Shown here: positions 38,643-51,493 of the stretch, one piece after another
How the letters are laid out: each line of letters starts with the position of its first letter
Numbering within the stretch: the first letter of the stretch is position 1
NCBI RefSeq assembly: GCF_000189635.1
Contig: NW_002476523.1
Location: 124,001-188,000 of the forward strand
DNA: 64,000 nt
Source: Tetrahymena thermophila SB210
Lineage: Eukaryota; Ciliophora; Oligohymenophorea; Hymenostomatida; Tetrahymenidae
Direction of reading: 5' to 3'
Translations under genes and position numbers: made by a program
The notes under the pieces: generated by a model
Seen by the model: the letters and a program-made list of their open reading frames with translations, nothing else
The model's database searches: none
What the model was told of the DNA's origin: nothing

Positions 38643-40793
38643 ATGATAAATATCCCAACAATAAAAAAATTAATAGAGGATGAAGGTCATGTTTTTGTCT
38701 CTAGTTCCTAAGAGTAAGGCAGCTTTGGTTGTGTTATTTTTACTCACTTAAAAGGTCATGAGAACTATAAGTATGCTATTAAAGTCTTTGACGTTGATGA
38801 CGGTTCGAAAAAAAATTGCAGTTAAGAAAAAATCTAAGAGTGTTAAAAGGAAGCTAGGGCTTTGAAAATTTTAAGCCATAAAAATGTTGTAGCTTATCAC
38901 TCAGAAAAGTAACTTGGATTATTTTATTTTATTATCATGGAAATGTGTCAAAGTTCTCTCCACGTTTGGTCTTAAAGCAACTAAAATATAATTTAAGATA
39001 GCCTGTTTTACAGTATAGCTCGGTAAATCTTGGATGGCTTGGATTACATTCATAATAAAGACTGGATTCTCAGGGATTTAAAACCTCAAAATATTCTCAT
39101 AAACTAAGAGGTTGAAAAAATTAAAATAAAACTATGCGATTTTGGAGCAGCGAGGTACTACCCTAAACAAATAAATCCTAAATCCACAAATTGCTTTGGC
39201 ACTCTTAACTATATGCCACCTGAAGTTATTAAAGAAATATTTTTATAAAATCATAAATTGAAATAAACGCCATAAGGAGATATTTGGGCTTATGGAATAT
39301 GTTTATTATCTATAGGAAAACCCATTTTAAATTTTAATGACTACATAAAAAAAAATTGGTAAGCACCATACACTCCTCTATTAAGTGAAAAAGCTTAAAA
39401 ATTGATAAGATTTATACTTATCTAAGACCCAAAAAAGCGCCCTACAGTGTAATAAATAAGAAAAAAGATGAATGATCTTTTTTCAGAAGATTATTCTTAT
39501 ATTAATTTAAAAAAGAAACAAAATCTAATTTTTCCAGGGTCAGAATTAAAAGATCATCCCCTTAATCATGTTGATATCGAACTCTAATAATCAAACTAAA
39601 AATAATAAGAAAATGTTTCAAATGGTTTTTTTACTACTCAAATAAGTTCACCTGTTAAAATGTTAATCATACATATAAAAGAAAATTATGATTCCTATTC
39701 AGAAATCAATAACCAAAATTTTCCTGATAAAAGTGAGTATATTTGGTTGTTATTCTTTGCCAATTATTTGTACCATTTCATTCTAACTTTGCTATATGCA
39801 GCATTCACAAAAGCATAAAATGTTTTACTGGTTGTGCTACTTTCACTGAGCTTTGTCTTGCTACTATTTAATGCATACTTTATAAAAAATAAAAAAGTTT
39901 ATTTCTCTTTGATTTTCATTTAGTGCTTGATAATTACTATTTTCAATTTAGCTTTAAATGAATTAGACCCAGTTGTATTCAAAGTATTTTTTGCTACTTA
40001 TCAAATTTTTATTCTAATAATGGTGCTTTACTTTCTAAACATTCCTTATAAATTTGAGCATCCTTTATTGTATTCGATATTAGTATATCCTATTTTCTTT
40101 TAGCTTTAGTATAGCTTAATTCCTATGTTGTTTATTTTGATACTCTCATTTTACCTACTTTTATTTAGTATTTTACTTCATTTGTGGGCATTAGATAAAA
40201 AGATCCATTTATAAGGTATTTTTATAGCCAAATCATTTTTTAATTTCATGACAAATGTTCTTTTATTTGGTTTCTATAGTTAAGTTTTAGATAGAGCTGA
40301 AAATTATTGTGCTGCTTTCTTATTAAATATTTTTAGTATTGCTCTCTGTTCTTTTATATAGCTTAAAATCTAAGAAAAAGATTAATCTCAGAGCATTTAT
40401 GGCTCCGTCTTAGCAAGAGCAATCTTCTTTTTAAACAATATGCTATTTTATGTGCTTTAATTTTGTTCTTTAGGGATAATTTTTGTTTGCATTATAAAAA
40501 TCACACTCAGCTTATCTATATTAACAATCCATGTATTTATTTTTAAGATAGAAGAAGACAGATAAAGAAATAAAACTAGACTTTATTTAGAATCCCTATT
40601 TACTTTTATAAGTGTCATTTTAGATATATTAGGGCTTGCCTTTTCACATTTAACTTAATGCGATCAAGGAGTTGCAATTTTCGCCACTCTTTTTTCATTA
40701 GATGTTTTATTACTATTAAAATATTTAATTTGCATTTATCATGAGGATTATCCAAAAGATTATGATGGTGATTCTTATTATATAAGAGAATGA
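38643..40793 (+). CDS. protein kinase fused to a multi-pass membrane domain, intronless
   Basis: One uninterrupted frame of 716 codons. Residues 1-290 form a protein kinase: Gly-rich loop EQGSFGCVIF, lysine in YAIKVFDV, catalytic loop WILRDLKPQNIL, DFGAARYY, and MPPEV in place of APE. The His of HRD is replaced by Leu (LRD), but Arg, Asp, Lys and Asn of the loop are present, so activity is likely. After a hydrophilic linker of about 90 residues, the C-terminal half is strongly hydrophobic with roughly nine to ten helices (for example YLYHFILTLLYAAF and LVVLLSLSFVLLLFNAYF). This fits a ciliate-type kinase anchored by a C-terminal membrane domain. The complete lack of introns contrasts with most neighbours. 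The function of the membrane part is unknown. The start has a good AAA-ATG context. Confidence 0.85.
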
Positions 40794-41457
40794 AAAAAAT
40801 TAAGCACCAAAAAAAAATTAAATTAATAATTAAGTTATACTAAATAAAATGTATTCATTCTATATAAAAGCATAAAAAGTTTGTTTATAATTAATTAAAT
40901 GCAAACTCTAAAATAAAATTTATAAACTTTTAAAAGATTAAATTTACTTTCTTTTTAAATAATATGTTGTGAATGCTAGTTAGTTGCTTATTTTTGATAA
41001 TTATATATTTATGTATAGTACCCAAAGGGTACTGCCTTTTTCAAGGCTATACACTGAAATTTTAGATATTAAGGTAATATAACATTTTGCTCTTATTAAT
41101 TATTTTAGAAAATTATCCATTTTTATTGAACTAAATATATAATATAAATAAATAAAACAATATTAAATTTTAATTCTATATACTTATTAAATTAAAAGCT
41201 ATAATAATTACATATCAAAAACTGAAAAATGCTTCTAGTTGAATAATATAAAAATAGTTTTTTAAAGAAATTTTTTATCTACAAAAACATATTATGTTAT
41301 TAAAAATATATATAGAGTAATTGAAGTGAATTCGAATAGTTATTTATAAATTTTGTGAAATAGGAAGGCTCATTGAGCTTTTAAAAATAATTGATTTATT
41401 TAAGATTATGACCGTTAATTAATTAATTAATTAACTAATAATTATTTGAATAGAATA
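40794..41457. other. spacer between convergent genes
   Basis: About 660 bp of AT-rich sequence with one small GC patch near 41025-41050. No gene seen. Confidence 0.55.
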
Positions 41458-43594
41458 TCAATTAAACTAGGAAACTATTGGATAATGTCTATGTTAGTAG
41501 AATTAACTATTTTTTGGATTTGGATTGTTATTAATTTACATTTTAAAAGGAGCACTTGCAAATTTATTTTATAATTAGTTAAAAGTTTCACTTTTTGATT
41601 TATTTTTTAATTGTTTATGATAACTAGTTTAAGTTGCAAAATTGTATTTAGGAGAGTATGGGTTTGTATTGTAAAAATTATCTTGGATTGATTAGTTATT
41701 TATATAGAAACTTTGATTGTTGGGCCAGCAATTATTTTAATGGTGAGTTTTATCTTAATTGTGCAATCTAGCACTTTGCGTCATTTAGTGTTGGTAAGAT
41801 ATTTGTGTGGACATAGTAGTCGATGTTGGTTATTAATAATAGCATGATTGTTTTAGTCTTTAATCATCTTTTGGACTATCTGGTAAATCCATGAAACTGA
41901 CTTACCTTTGTTTTTTAATGATGTATTTTTAAATTTTTTCTTTTTCCTTGATTTGCTAGTTGACTATTTGCAGTTACAATAAATAAGTTTGTTTTTGGTT
42001 GTCTTCATATAAAAGATCCTATTATTAATTAATTATATAAAAGAATAAATGAATTCTGTGAATGATAATTCAAAATAAAATGTTTACTTATAGTGTTTTT
42101 TAACTGATTGATAGCTCTTTTTCTGAATAAATAATTTGTTGTTCAATAAAATTTTGAATGGATTTTAGTGAATTGAAAATGTTCACCATTTCTTTTGTAT
42201 CAGAGTGAAATTAAATAATAAATTATCTATATCTGTCTAATTTCGATTCTTTCAACTTTTTGCTATCATAGATTGATGGAGATTCGAAGATATTTTCACT
42301 ACAGTGGAGACTGTCTAACCTACTTTCTAATTCTTCCTCTCCATTATAAGAAAAAGGAGTAATTGTAATGAAACTCTTTGATAGAATTTTCCTGTTATTT
42401 TACTAATAAGCTTCTGTTTCTTCAAATTTATCGTAGCTTATCATTTTTTCTAATTTACATTTAAGTATTATGCATGAAGAATTAATTTTAATATTTAAAA
42501 TATCTTACTTGAGTTATAATTTTAGCGATATTTCAAGTAATCTTGAATTAAATTATTAATAGTCGAAAGTCGAAATCCTTTAGGGTTGAAGCAGGTAAAT
42601 TGACCATCATGAAATCCAAACTTGAATCCACTTCTCTCGTTAGAGTAATATTGTGATGCTGGAGTTTTCTTAGAGTATAAAATATTAGAGAAGCTATACT
42701 GTTTTAGTTAAAATAGGTTTTTCATTTATAGAATTTTTGAATTTTGAAAATTAAATTCTACTGACTTAATATAATAATCATCAAATTAATAATAATAATA
42801 ATTTACATTATCGTTTCTATCACTATGGAAGCTTTGATGCTAAATAACAACAGAATTTCTGCTAGTTTTTTACATTTTTGAGTTCTATTATTTACAAGTT
42901 TTATTGTTTGTATTTTATTAATTTTTAATAATAATTTTATGCAATTCGCAAGTATTTTTATAAAAAAAAAAGTAAACTCTATGTATAATTAATTATAAAA
43001 AGTAACCTTATGTTTTGGTTGTTGCTACTATTGCTGTTTTTAATAATTTCCTTTCATTTTTTGTTGCTCTTACAAAATATTTTGCAGCTTTTCCCTGAAT
43101 ATTATTAAATTATCAATTGAAGAAATTTTAAATAAGCTAGTTTAAATTACTTTATTCCTTTTATCAAGGAAATTTTTATAGAAAAATCAACTTTCATTGC
43201 ACCTATTTTAGTAATCTAAATTTTGCAAGAAACGATTTCATTTGTTAACTTCTGATTATTGTAAATTATATCATCTATCTTGACAAATTATTTGCAAGTA
43301 ATTCTTTAAGCATTCAGCTTCAATTCTTATCTCTACGAAGAAGGATATTCATGGGCTTCCATTTCATCGATCTAAATAATTTTACTTATTTTAATTTGAG
43401 ATGGAAATGATTAATAATTCAACCAACAAATCAGTTCTTGGAGTTTAATACAAAGAAGTAGCTTGACTTAACTGCTTGGTATCCTTAAAAACTAAATGCT
43501 TAGGAGAGAAATTATCTTCCTTCATAAACTTTTATCTGCTAGTAATAGTATCTATATATAGCTTAGGAGTGCTAAGTTAATTACGATAAGACAT
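41458..43594 (-). CDS. hypothetical protein, 556 aa, Asn/Gln/Ser-rich with helical segments
   Basis: Seven exons: 43424-43594, 43151-43371, 43007-43094, 42807-42884, 42509-42698, 42088-42449 and 41458-42018, totalling 557 codons in phase. It begins MSYRNQLSTPKLYIDTITSR. It has a Gln-run helix (EKLQNILQEQQKMKGNYQKQ), a globular-looking piece (GFKFGFHDGQFTCFNPKGFR), a helical part (MVNIFNSLKSIQNFIEQQII) and a Gln/Asn/His-rich tail to TGA at 41458-41460. No catalytic or binding motif was recognised. The long tail and Gln runs are typical of ciliate regulatory or cytoskeletal proteins, but that is only a guess. Confidence 0.65.
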
Positions 43595-44494
43595 AATATT
43601 TATATAATAAATCTAATTAATTAATAAATTATTTATATATCTATTTTTGATTCTTTTAATTTTTGTTTTCAAATTTATATTTAATGTTTTTTTCCGCACA
43701 ATATTGATTAGAATTTTTACAAAGAATGTATATATGTATGTAGGTATGTATGTGGTTGGTTTATAAAAATAAATATGAACTAAATCGTTTAATCTACTAA
43801 CTTTTATTTTTTTATTCTCTTTATAGATTTTAATAAGCTTTATCCTCGAAAAATATATTTTAGCAAGTTTTTGTGCTACTATGATAAACAACAAGATTTA
43901 TTTTAATTTAGTTATGAATTCAATTTCAATTTGATTAAAAATTAATTTTATAATTTATATTCGTTAATTTAACTAAAGATCCAAAAATTACAAAAATGAA
44001 TTAATTCGAATATTGATTGTTTCTTAAATTTTATACACAGTTAAAGAAAGGTTAGTAGAAATCAATATTTTTGTGTTTAATGCCTCGTTATCATTTTGCC
44101 AAATAATAAATAAATATGGAAAAGATTTGTCAAGTGAGGATTAAAAAATTTTGAATCATCGATGCAAATAGTATGACAAATAATTAATTAAAAATCAATG
44201 ATTTTATTGGTAAATAAATGTAGATTATTGAATATTATTTAATAAGGAGATTTCAGCTATGAAATCAAAATGAAAGAAAGAAAGAATTTTGAAGTAAATT
44301 TAAAATTGTATGTAAATCTGAATGAATGCTTTTGTTTCAAATATTTTTATTTTAAATTTCTGCAATATTTCATATTAAATAAAATCCTATCAAACAAATA
44401 AAGCAAATTACAAACAAATACAGATAAACCATATTAAATTAAGGGAGGGAGCTTAATTGTCAAAAGCCAGCTATTATCTGAAATATAATCGAAA
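43595..44494. other. spacer between divergent genes
   Basis: 0.9 kb of AT-rich DNA with promoters for the minus-strand gene at 43594 and the plus-strand gene at 44495. Short TATG repeats near 43730-43755. No coding signal with the ciliate code. Confidence 0.55.
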
Positions 44495-45837
44495 ATGTTT
44501 AAAACAGCACCCATAAATTCTTTCAAGAATGTTCCTGAGATAGATCAGAGATATATCCAAGACTTGTAAATAATTTTCGATTTATTATGAAAAGCATAAC
44601 AGCAATAATCAATTCAAATTCACAAAATTGTGTTTTTTGAAATTCGCTTTACTTAACAAAAAAGGTAGGAGAAAGATAGAATTGTTAGATAAAGAATCGA
44701 GAAAAGAAATAAAATGCAAGAAGATGAACGTCAATTGTTACTTTCGTAAATTAAGCCATTTTTTAGTGTTTTACTTAGACTAATTAAATATGAAATAAAA
44801 TAATAGGAAAGTTACTAAAACCTTAGAATACCTTACAAACCACAAGTAAAGATATTTCTAACTGAATTAGAATTAACAATAAATTATAATAAAAGAAAGG
44901 ATATGCAAAAAAGAAACGCAATCTTCTAAAATGACATGAGAGGTCACGTCGAAAGATTTCATAGAGAGTAAAAAATAACAAATAAATTTATATAAAAGAC
45001 TTTGTTTGTTGCAAATGAGCCTTTATTTATTTTTCTTTACTTAAAATGGATTTTTTAAAATTTTCTTATTTGTAAATTTATTTTTTAGAATTGCTAAAGT
45101 TTATGTTGCAGATGAAAACTTAAGACAAACTAAGACGGTTATTGACAATTACCTAAGAAATTTCAGACCTTAAGTGTAATTTATTTGAAAGTTAAAATAA
45201 TAATTTAACTAACTTGAATATAATTTAAAGCGCTGTTCAGCTCAAAAATGTATTATCAAACAACAATTATTCCTTAGAAGCAAAGATTTTTAATGTGAAA
45301 AACCATGCTCCTATTATTTTAAGCAAAAACAACGAGTTAATTAGATTAGAGCAAAAGTAAAGAGAATTGGAATAAGAAATTGTTAGAGAAGAACTCAAAT
45401 AAGACATCATACAAACAAAATCAACTTATCCCTAATAAGTTAAATAGGATTCCTACAATAAGTAAAATTTTGTGCCAAACTAAAATGCAGAAAACAGAGA
45501 ATTGGCTGCCACTCAAAAAATAAGTCAACCACAATAATCAAGCTACCAACAATATAACAGAGAGTAAATTTAAGAAGAAGATGACATCCAAAGATTTGAT
45601 TAAGATGACTCTATCTCAGAAGATAACTATGCTACTTAAAAAAATAAATCTTCTAATAACAAATACACTCAAGACAACAACAGACCTTCTGCTAATCCCA
45701 ATTTTACCCAAAAAAATTTAAATCAGAACACTTCATCTTCTCAATAAAATATTACAAACAACAAATCTAATAACGAAACTAAAAAAAGAGTAAATAACAT
45801 TTTCGACGAAGTTCCCAACGACTTTGATGATGATTGA
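44495..45837 (+). CDS. hypothetical protein, 296 aa, helical N-terminus and acidic Asn/Gln-rich tail
   Basis: Five exons: 44495-44565, 44680-44745, 44896-44967, 45089-45173 and 45241-45837. It starts MFKTAPINSFKNVPEIDQRY. The first 120 residues are charged and helical (for example MRGHVERFHREIAKVYVADE and LRQTKTVIDNYLRNF). The last exon encodes a coiled stretch (RLEQKQRELEQEIVREELKQ) and then an Asn/Gln/Ser/Asp-rich tail ending IFDEVPNDFDDD. No family was recognised. An acidic terminal motif of this kind can be a docking site, but nothing in the sequence shows for what. Confidence 0.65.
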
Positions 45838-46698
45838 AGGTAAAAATACCTACTTATCTAATTAATTAAATTAGCTAACAAATACCATCACAATAATTAA
45901 CCACAATTATAATTATAAATTGTATATCATAATGTCTTCTATGCATGTATTATATTAATCTGTACTATTTCTTTAAAAATTCAATTTATTGAAATGTCTC
46001 AAGTTCTAACTAAATATTTGTAAAATATATTCCCAAAAACTGAATTCATTTTTATATTTTCAAATTCTAGTGAAAAAAATACTGCCTTTATTTATTTCAA
46101 AATATAATAAATTTCAAATTTTACTTTTACAATTTTCATAAATTTTAAAATGCTGAAAACTAAAAATTATTTCAATTTTTTGTAATGATTATCCGAATAC
46201 TATTTAAAAATAATGATTTTTGTTTGTCAAATAAAAATATTTTTATTACTAATTATATATAAATAATTAAACCTTTATTTAATATTGTAATGCATTTATA
46301 AAGGAAGAGGTTATTTTTCAACTAAAAGTGTAAAATGAATTTTTAAAGATAAATTTTAAAATACAAAAGAAATATAAATAAAGATAAAATTAATCTCAAA
46401 AACCTCCCTTTCTAGGCAATAAATAATTTATTTATTATAACTTAAATTTTGATAAATCTAGCATTTTTATGAACTCTAAAAAATATTTGAGAGTTTAATT
46501 AAGGATTTATTTAGAATTTATTTTAATTTCTAATAGATAGAATAAGACTTTTGACAAGATTGATGATTAAATTTGAAAAGATAATATTTAATAAATAAAA
46601 AGTTATTTATTTGCTAATTTGAATTTAAGAAGTACTATTTAATTAATAGATTTATAGAAAAGCGCAGCCAAAATAAATTTGAGTTTCTTGATAAATAA
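45838..46698. other. spacer, no gene seen
   Basis: 0.86 kb AT-rich stretch between two plus-strand genes; holds a terminator and the next promoter but no recognisable motif. Confidence 0.55.
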
Positions 46699-47074
46699 AT
46701 GGCTAACTAGGAAGATATTACATTAAAAAAGTTAGAAGAAAATATATTAGTTATTCAGCAATAAAGGGATGCCTTATAAAATGAAATATTTAATGAAGAA
46801 AGAGAACTAAATGAGATGGAGATGGAATTAATGAATATGCAAAAGGAAAGAGATTATTTAACAAAGCTTGTCAACGAAAAGTAGTAAGCAGTTGATAAGT
46901 ACGATTAAATGATTGCTCATTCAGAATAAGCTTATGATAAAGTAATTTCATTTTATTCTTACATTATTTTAAGTATTTTTAATTATTTTAAAACCATTAA
47001 AACAGCTTAAAAATAATACAGAGAAGCTTTATACTACTTTAAACTCCGAGTTTTAAAAGTTTTAAAAGCAGTGA
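46699..47074 (+). CDS. SSNA1: SSNA1/NA14/DIP13 homologue (basal-body/axoneme microtubule coiled coil)
   Basis: Two exons (46699-46941 and 47006-47074) give 103 residues, close to human SSNA1 (119). The whole protein is one parallel-type coiled coil: RDALQNEIFNEERELNEMEM aligns with the REELCRQIQEEEDEKQRLQNE part of SSNA1. KYDQMIAHSEQAYDK aligns with the EFDRTIAETEAAYLK part, the most diagnostic stretch, followed by a second aligned helix and a short tail. SSNA1 (DIP13 in Chlamydomonas) binds microtubules at centrioles and basal bodies and forms fibrils, which suits a heavily ciliated cell. The 64-nt intron is at the boundary of the last helix. The assignment is by recognition of the motif order. 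Confidence 0.75.
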
Positions 47075-49154
47075 ACATGAAAAAAATAAATAAATAAATA
47101 CAAATATTATTGAAATATTAAAAATGTAAATAACTAAATAAATAATTGATTTATCACAAAAAAAAAATATTTTCATTATGAAGTTCTATATAAAATTTAT
47201 TTTTGTTAATTTAATAGAGATTCTTAGTTAGTTTATAATTAATTACAAATTATACCTTTTATGGTTATCTATCTTAATATTTAATTACTTATTCATTCAT
47301 TTATTTATTTGTTTATTTATTTAGTAAATTAATCAAGCTTATCTTTGTGTTTTTTACTTGACACCTAATTAATTATTAATTTATTTCAAAAGGGGAAAAA
47401 AAATATAATTAATTTTAATCAAATTAAATTCAAAAGAAAAAAAATATCCTTAAAAAAATAAAAAAAGGATATGGAATCAAAAGGATTGACATATGCGCAA
47501 TTCTGTTTGATGGGACAACTCGTTTCAGCTATTTAAAGCACATAAGCAGTTTTGTTCTTTTTTTAGTCATCTAAAAATATGAACAAACCAAGTTTTTTAA
47601 TCCCCATATGAAATATTTAGACTCTTTTCATGAATTGATTTCAAGGCTATTTGACAACTTCAGATCAGAGACTAATTATTTCCCTTGCCAAACAAATTTT
47701 TAAATCTTTTACTTAGCTAGCAAAGAGCTAAGATAAATTTGAAACTGCATAAAAGCTTTTTAATAGAAGAAAACTGAGCCCCCAAGTATGACTACTTTGC
47801 ATTTCTCAATAAATGATAAAGCAGCCATTCCTTGTCCAAGCCTGTCAAAAAAAAATCAACTTAAAAATAAAAATCTTAAAAAGAATCTCTCTCTTAGCCT
47901 TCTTAAATATATAATTAGTATTTTTTAAAACAAAATCTAGCATTTTAACTAAGAAGATGAACAGCAACAACAAATTGTGATAACTTGATAACGATAACTC
48001 TCAGCTCAGATTATTTTTAAAATAAAAAGAAAAAAGAAAGAAATTTAAAAAAGAAAGAAAGATATTAATTAATAAAAGAATTTTAAATAAGAAAGAAAGA
48101 AATTAATAAAAGAATTAAATAAATATATAAGATAATAATAAAAATTAAAAGATCAATTAAAACAAACATAAATTAAAATGAAACAAAAAATAATTAAAAA
48201 AAATCAAGGCACACAGACTGATAAAATATCAATAAATAAATAAATAAATTAATTAATTAAGAAAATATTATGAGATTTTGATATTCAATTTTAAATTTTA
48301 AATTATGACAAATTACAATTTTTTTTTGAAATCAAAGACAAACAAAATTTATATAGAAGAAGATATTTTTAGAAATAAAATTTAAATAAAAGAAGATATT
48401 TTTAACATTTTTAAATAATTTTTATAATGTGGTAGAAGCTATTTAACTATTTTTCTTTATATTTTTAATAAATAAAGTTTTTAGTTTTTTGAAATGTATA
48501 AAAAATAAAATAAAATAAATCCTTTAAGCTTTCAAATCTTTGATAATTTAACATTTTTTATGTTAAACTAACATTTATTTTCATTTTTTAATTAATATAA
48601 AAATTCTACAAAATATTATAAAATTAAATATATGACAAAATAAAAACATTAAAATTAAAATATAACAGATGTTTATAAAAAAATTTACTTTATCAATAAT
48701 TTTAAATAAATAAATATATAATACTGTAAATCCTCATAATACCTCACCCCGATAAATATTCACCCAAAAAAAATTTTTTTGGGTTTTTATAAATAAAAAT
48801 TGGAATTTTAAAGAAATTTTTGAGATTATTTTTTATGTAGAAAATAATATTTAAAAATAAATTTATAAAATAATAAAATTTATAAAAAAATAAAGAATTT
48901 AAAATCCATTTTTGATTAAAGGAAAAGAAATTAAAACCTAAATATCTTACTAACCAATTAAATACGCAAATAATTATTAACTAATTAATTAGCTAATTAA
49001 ATAAATAGATATTAACTAATTAATTTAATATAAATCTGGCTAAATAAATTGATTATTTTTTTATAATTTTGATGAAATAATTGTTTGTTTTATATAGAGT
49101 ATTTTATTAAAAATATTTTTAACTAATTAAATAAATAACTGTTTTGTTTTTTTT
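47075..49154. other. 2.1 kb AT-rich region with a small unassigned patch at 47.46-47.84 kb
   Basis: The patch 47471-47840 is less AT-rich and open for about 45 codons on the plus strand (from ATG 47471, MESKGLTYAQFCLMGQ) and for about 70 codons on the minus strand. Neither matches a family or splices convincingly. GAAA runs lie at 48030-48120. The rest, 48200-49150, is nearly pure A/T. Confidence 0.4.
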
Positions 49155-50735
49155 TCAAAATGAAGTTTTCTTGAATAATTCTAAAACTTGATGAAGATTA
49201 TCGTAGAGCTCTTTTAGTTAGTCATACTTAGAAGTCGTTTCTAATAACTCAGATTAGATTTAAGTTTTTTCTTTGGTTAGTAAATTATTTTATTATTAAA
49301 GGAATTCTTGTTATTGTATATTGCTTTGAAGTGATAATTGTAGTTAACTCACATTTTAATTGTACTGCTCTTGCTAGTTTATCATGAGTTATTTTAATTA
49401 CTCCAATTATAATTATAAATTATTAATATTTTTTTATTACTCAAATTCTTTCTGTTATTACACTAATTGTTATTATTCTAAACCATCTTTCAATTTTTAT
49501 ATAGTAGCATTTTATTCTTTTTCCAAAGTTATCTTTTATTCAGCAATTTCTTTTAGCTGCTGTTATAATTTCTGAGTGTATTTTATTTATACTTCTAAAC
49601 TTGCTTATAGTTCTTTGAATTAAATTTATTTGAAGTCTTCTTTGAAGTAATTTAAAAATAAGAAATTAGGCATAATTTTTGGCTTTAAAGCCACCAATAT
49701 AGCTAAAGTTATGGAAATCACTAGCAGCAAAAATAATAAAGAATTTTTATTATTTTAAATTTAAAATAGAAAATAATTTCTATTTCTAATCAACCTTTGT
49801 TAATTTTTGTTTTGCTTTCTAACATTATTGTCTTATCCTTCTATATTTTATCCTAAATCTTCCTAATTAAGTTTTTGAATTTGAATATCATTCGAATTGC
49901 TTTGTGAAATCTAGCTCCTATTTCTTACTTGAGATATATTTTAATTATCATCAGTAATTTCAATATTTTATATCAATTTTTTATCGCTTTATTTGTTTGG
50001 GACTCTCAACTAACTTTAATTAGCATCTGCAATTTCCTATTCTTCATTTTATTTAACAAAGCTAGAGCAATTAAATTATTTTTAACTATTATCTTCACCA
50101 TTATTCTTTTTTTCTGATTATCGCCTTTGATAAACCTCATCATTTATAATTTAACTTTGCTTATTAGTATATTATAAAGTATCAACTTCATTTTCATTTT
50201 AAGGGTTTGAATCATTATGAAATTTAGAAATTTAATTGTCTGAGTTAAATTTGACATCTTTAAAATATTTATATTCTCTGCTAAGTTCTATGTTATTTAG
50301 ATCTCTATAAAAATTTGGCTAGAATTTATTACTATTGTTCACACTCATCTACTAATAGCTAATATTTATGCTTTGGTTATCACCATTTTGAGGTTTAAAT
50401 AGATTCTAATTTGAAAGATGTACTTTTTATTAATTTTAATAGTCATCATCTTGATGATTTTACTTTTATTCTTCATCTTCCTACTAATCTTCATCAAGAG
50501 AAAAGTTTAAATTTGATAAAGACTGTTGCAGATTAGATGAATGATTGCTCAACTAATTCTTTAAAATACTCCTAATAGAGGTTTTGATTTAAGAATCATG
50601 ACTTTACTGGTAAATGCAACTTATTTCTTATAAAATGCTTTAAATATTGAGATCAGATTCAAGAAATGATTTCTGCAATTTGCTTATTGAAATATATTCT
50701 GATTACTCTTCTTTAATTTTAAAATCTTCTTCCAT
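49155..50735 (-). CDS. single-pass membrane protein with long C-terminal coiled coil, 526 aa, intronless
   Basis: One uninterrupted frame from ATG 50735 to TGA 49155-49157. Residues 1-310 are hydrophilic, rich in Asn, Gln, Ser and Asp, with acidic clusters (SLDEDQQEDEEQ). A single transmembrane helix follows (SLLFLLLVISITLAILVAL, about residues 322-340). The last 170 residues form a Gln-rich coiled coil (KYTQKLQQQLKEIAEQK; LLTKEKTQIQSELLETTSKY). There is no signal peptide, so the helix probably acts as an internal anchor, with the coiled coil on one side for pairing or tethering. The absence of introns is unusual here. No family was recognised; a role in vesicle tethering or nuclear-envelope bridging is only a structural analogy. 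Confidence 0.7.
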
Positions 50736-51007
50736 TCTTAATAAACTAAAATTAAAAATTAAAAAATATCAATCAAAGTTTTGTTAATTAAATTATCAAA
50801 GAAAAACAACATAATAGAATTATTTAATTAATGATTTATTGATAAGTCAGTATTTTAAAAACCGTAAATTTAGAGCCAAAAAATAAGAATAAAATAATAG
50901 TGTTTATTTGAGTAAATATAAAATAAATTATTTAATATTAATTTTTACAAATTCTTTTTTCATTTTTTGAATGTTAATTTAAACATCCAATTTTTTAGTA
51001 TTGTAAT

Positions 51008-51493
51008 ATGAAAACAGATAATTCTCAATCACAGAATAATCTTTATCTTGAATAATTTCCATCTTTTTATATCTTTAGTATTAATTAACTCAAGATAAAA
51101 CTAATAATTTATGATTTAGATGAAGATATTTAGAATCTTAAGAGAGAGAACCTTGAATCAAAGTTTCAACAACAATAGAGCTCTTTAAAAAAATAACAGA
51201 GACCCAAGGAATCCCGTTAATAATATTCTTTCTAGGTTGGTTAAGTGACTTATGAACACTTTTGTAAGCTGAACTCTTAGAGTACTAACTATGCTGAACT
51301 CACTATGGATTATGAATAAACTGTTTTTAGAGGAAAACCTTTGTGTTAGAAATTATTTTATCTCTACTCAGTAATTTAATCCCATTTTAATTGGTTAAAA
51401 TATTTTATCAAAAAAAAAAACTTTGCATTACTTTTTATATTTCTTGTTAAAGTTAAATAGCATATAAAATATTTGCTAGGATAATTTGATTGA
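51008..51493 (+). CDS. possible C2-domain fragment (copine-like), incomplete model
   Basis: An open frame from ATG 51008 contains LKIKLIIYDLDEDIQNLKRE and then GQVTYEHFCKL, which resemble a C2 strand pair (IYDxD loop) and the IGxxxxxLxxI segment of copine N-terminal C2 domains. A good donor (GTAATT, about 51372) follows YLYS. Beyond it the frame drifts into low-complexity codons to TGA 51491-51493, so the real gene probably splices onward or is a broken copy. No downstream copine exon was found before 52424. Treat as tentative. Confidence 0.3.

Noticed and set aside
41458-42018. A CXC/tesmin-type Cys-rich domain suggested by a YCNCK reading near 41960.
   Set aside because: It lies in the wrong frame; the correct frame is an uninterrupted helical and Gln-rich reading that needs no extra intron.
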